In this document: piece by piece, positions 61,554-64,000 of the stretch
Layout of the letters: every line of letters begins with the position of its first letter
Numbering within the stretch: the stretch's first letter is position 1
Assembly (NCBI GenBank): GCA_031292355.1
Contig: JARLHI010000004.1
Location: 62,001 to 126,000 of the forward strand
Reading direction: 5' to 3'
Origin: Candidatus Obscuribacterales bacterium
GTDB taxonomy: Bacteria; Cyanobacteriota; Vampirovibrionia; Obscuribacterales; Obscuribacteraceae
DNA length: 64,000 nucleotides
Notes under the pieces: model-generated
Databases searched by the model: none
Seen by the model: the letters and a program-made list of their open reading frames with translations, nothing else
What the model was told of the DNA's origin: nothing
Program-made: the position numbers and the translations under genes

Positions 61554-64000
61554 CTAGTTTGTTGTATTGAAAATATTGGCTCCAAGAATCGTATTGGCGA
61601 ACTCCAAATGACCAAGCAAATTGCCATATCCTGAAGAGTCTTGCCACAAGGCATGATCTACTCCAGTCAATGTAGGCTGTCCTGGTACTTGGGTATTTTG
61701 ACCATAATATGGCATGGCATGCAGATTCAAGTCGGCATTAACCTGAGCTGGCGGCTCAGGACCACTACCCCACCACTGAGGTACACGGGGCACGTCAACC
61801 ATACGACCGATCAGAACGTACGTACCAAGACAATTGTGAGTTGGATCGACCGGTTGAGGATTGACGGGCGTGCCATCAGGAATAGCCGGATTACCTGAGT
61901 TATAGCCAACTGGACCTCCGAATGGACTGGCTGCACCACCTGTGTCCATCGCTAAACCACCGTAGGGACCCGTTAGTGTTTGATCAGCGTGCGGCAAGTA
62001 GATGAAGAACTTAACGCCCATGCCAAACTGTTTATTGGAATTCAAGAGATTCTGGACTTGCGTTTGAGTCACGGTCGGTTGAATCTGTTGGCAACGATGC
62101 CAAATAGAATTGAGGATACTGACTGTGGTCGCCGATGTACCGCAATTACCAGAATTACCCCAGGCGTCAATTTGCTGCAAATAATTCCAGGGAGACATTG
62201 GCTTCATGATTGGCATAGTGTTTTGGGGAGACGGATATGTCGCTGCCAAACCACTAACTGCATTAGGATTAGAAACATCTGTGAATACGCCCATTCCAGT
62301 CGATCCGTTCATCGAGGCATTGTCTGGGAAGTTAGGAGTATTTGGAGCGTACGAAAGGAAACTCTGGAAACGATTTTGGAACTGCTGAATGATTACCATC
62401 TTGATATAGTCGACGTTCGAGAAAATTGGTCCCTGTGCGGTCAAATCCACACCATTTCCTGTGGTAGGCATGGTTCTGTTGTAAGTTACAGCGACTGTGT
62501 TCATCCAGCTCAGACAATCACCGTTGAGATATCCCTGTTGGACTTCTTGCTGCATGCACTGAGTAGTGCCGGAACCGGTCGGCGGGATCTTCTTGAGAGT
62601 GGAAATACTGGCACAGACACTCGCACCTATTCCTTGCCCCTGGTTCGCTAAGTAAATATTATCGTCGAGACCACCGTTATTGCCGCTTGCTCCGGCGACA
62701 GGCGGTTGAACGGGAGCTGGATTTGGCGGGGGAGCGGCAGGATTGTAGCTAGCCATCGCCGAATTATAAGCAGCCCACATATCAACGAGATTTTGTGCCG
62801 GGGGATTGTTTTGAGCTGGTCCAGGATAGGCACACGAGAAGACTGGTGCTGCACTACCATTTGGTCCCAAGCCAGGAATCATTGCAACCGAAACTCCGGG
62901 GTTACCAAACATTTCATTGTTGAAAATATTATTCGAATTATCGACCGGCGCGATCCATGGTCCACCTTGCGGGTTAACCAGAGCTGTTCCTGGGCGATTA
63001 AAAATCTCGATATAACCAGCTGGAATAGAAGCTGCGTAACCACCATCGACTGAGCCTACAAGAGCACAGGCGACTGCACCACCGAGGTTTCCAGCTGTGC
63101 TGTCGAGCGACTTGGAGCTAACTCGGAAAGTATTCGGCGGTATAAAGGAATCGCCCGCAGGCGGACTCGTGCAGGCATTAAAATCTCCCAGAGAGACAAT
63201 GTGGGGAGGCTGCAAGGGGAATGTCGGAATACACATATAATTCAGCGGGCCTACACCTGGCACCTGAATAGAAATCGACTTATAACCCTGAACGTAATAT
63301 GAGGCGCCAAAATTATTTCCGTTATAAGTCCCACTGAAAACCGCGCCATTACCCACAGTGCCAGATGCACCTGCACTTGCAGGGGTGAGTGTAGCTGTTG
63401 TGTTCAGCGGAATTCCGCTAATTGCTGGAATGCTCGCATTAAGGCTAGTTGGAAAATACAAATTGCTAGAACCTACAGCTGCGGGGTTCGATGTACCGCC
63501 TTTCATGTAAGCCGTACCATAGCCTGCACTTTGGACGATGTTGTTGCCGCTCATGCGAGTGTTGTTGGAATTAGCGAGATTTGAAAACGCGGACTGCAAA
63601 GAGTTACTACCGCCAACAAGCGCCGCTTGAAGGGGTTTTTCGATACTGTTTACTAATTGTTGTTGAACTGCCTGGGCGTGAGCGCCGGCCGTTGTCGACC
63701 CTGAAGCGGCGGCGTTGAGCGCGACCAGCATAGCCTGTCCGACGCATCTGTTATATGTATACAGACTGATTACTTTACTGGTCATCGGTAATCCGCAGTA
63801 TTCGAAATCAGTCCCAACAGAACTGACATTGGGACTGTCGAGCTCCTGCTTGGCGACGTTCAAAATTCCAGAGTCAGTCGCATGAGCAACTTCTCGTCCG
63901 CCACCAAACATTTTGGTGAGGAAGTACAAACCAATTCCCAGAATCACGATCACGATCACACACGCTGCGACCAGACCTAATACAGCTCCACTGCGCCTTC
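61554..64000 (-). CDS. large surface or pilus-assembly-like protein (5' end outside the window)
   Basis: At least 814 residues. The frame is open to the right edge, and the residues before the first in-window start (RRSGAVLGLVAACVIVIV) continue a membrane span, so the true start lies beyond 64000. One N-terminal span is followed by HATDSGILNVAKQELDSPN, which resembles the segment after the membrane helix in TadE/TadG-type Flp pilus proteins, where Ala-rich helices follow. The rest is Asn/Gly/Pro/Ser-rich with about a dozen cysteines, suggesting an extracellular structure. Assignment to TadG is tentative. Confidence 0.5.
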   Translation of the reverse strand, partial: RRSGAVLGLVAACVIVIVILGIGLYFLTKMFGGGREVAHATDSGILNVAKQELDSPNVSSVGTDFEYCGLPMTSKVISLYTYNRCVGQAMLVALNAAASGSTTAGAHAQAVQQQLVNSIEKPLQAALVGGSNSLQSAFSNLANSNNTRMSGNNIVQSAGYGTAYMKGGTSNPAAVGSSNLYFPTSLNASIPAISGIPLNTTATLTPASAGASGTVGNGAVFSGTYNGNNFGASYYVQGYKSISIQVPGVGPLNYMCIPTFPLQPPHIVSLGDFNACTSPPAGDSFIPPNTFRVSSKSLDSTAGNLGGAVACALVGSVDGGYAASIPAGYIEIFNRPGTALVNPQGGPWIAPVDNSNNIFNNEMFGNPGVSVAMIPGLGPNGSAAPVFSCAYPGPAQNNPPAQNLVDMWAAYNSAMASYNPAAPPPNPAPVQPPVAGASGNNGGLDDNIYLANQGQGIGASVCASISTLKKIPPTGSGTTQCMQQEVQQGYLNGDCLSWMNTVAVTYNRTMPTTGNGVDLTAQGPIFSNVDYIKMVIIQQFQNRFQSFLSYAPNTPNFPDNASMNGSTGMGVFTDVSNPNAVSGLAATYPSPQNTMPIMKPMSPWNYLQQIDAWGNSGNCGTSATTVSILNSIWHRCQQIQPTVTQTQVQNLLNSNKQFGMGVKFFIYLPHADQTLTGPYGGLAMDTGGAASPFGGPVGYNSGNPAIPDGTPVNPQPVDPTHNCLGTYVLIGRMVDVPRVPQWWGSGPEPPAQVNADLNLHAMPYYGQNTQVPGQPTLTGVDHALWQDSSGYGNLLGHLEFANTILGANIFNTTN

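Noticed and set aside
61980..62651. 223-codon plus-strand frame
   Set aside because: It is antisense to the long Asn/Gly/Pro-rich protein and has Arg/Ile/Trp-rich composition typical of a shadow frame.

Overview
The window looks like chromosomal DNA of a non-photosynthetic relative of Cyanobacteria (Melainabacteria/Vampirovibrionia, possibly Obscuribacter-like). The main evidence is an ATP synthase cluster in the cyanobacterial order: assembly factor, a, c, b', b, delta, alpha, gamma, with two b-type subunits and with beta and epsilon absent. A DUF3370 protein, a family I know mainly from Cyanobacteria, and a TPR-caspase protein agree with this. No photosynthesis gene is visible. Base composition is even by eye, and GTG and TTG starts are common. 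I see no CRISPR array, insertion sequence, prophage or integron; this is mostly housekeeping sequence with lineage-specific envelope and signalling genes between. The species assignment is inference.

Layout. 1-5.6 kb: tRNA-Ser, a SpoIID-type protein, then dut-dapB-dapA-rnj (dUTP removal, lysine/diaminopimelate synthesis, RNA decay). 5.6-12.8 kb (minus): sepF, and a compact smc-scpA-scpB-ispD run holding the whole condensin set plus an isoprenoid gene. 12.8-18 kb: a DUF4388 plus degenerate GGDEF protein, a TPR lipoprotein, tgt and pspA. 18.2-24.4 kb: the atp cluster, with a perfect extended -10 promoter in front of atpE. 24.6-28.2 kb: a second SpoIID protein followed at once by an RseP-type site-2 protease, an FmdB zinc ribbon and a 45-residue membrane protein. 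28.2-34 kb (minus): panB, a TPR protein, and a 1028-residue protein of unknown function. 34.3-42.5 kb: an ADP-ribosylglycohydrolase-like protein, fabG, a secreted TPR-caspase (minus), acpP, fabF and gatA.

42.5-44 kb holds three tandem paralogues of an unrecognised small secreted family, the middle one with an internal deletion. 44-50.4 kb: a GAF-REC-GAF-GGDEF-HD-GYP protein (minus), mpg-vanZ, an unknown single-span membrane protein and the principal sigma factor. 50.7-56.2 kb (minus): uvrB, tatA, a secreted alpha/beta hydrolase split by a long low-complexity insert, and an SCP2-domain protein. 56.9-64 kb: an OsmC peroxidase, an HTTM/DCC-like membrane protein with an overlapping partner gene, a DUF3370 protein, and a surface or pilus-like protein that runs off the right edge.

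Fatty-acid synthesis (fabG, acpP, fabF), cell-wall remodelling (SpoIID proteins, dapA/dapB, sepF) and envelope quality control (PspA, RseP, TatA) recur. The best leads for something undescribed are the tandem secreted family, a CCGTTAACGG palindrome found at three distant intergenic sites, the HTTM/partner pair, the split hydrolase, the 1028-residue protein with a near-metalloprotease motif, and the ADP-ribosylglycohydrolase missing half of a metal-binding motif.
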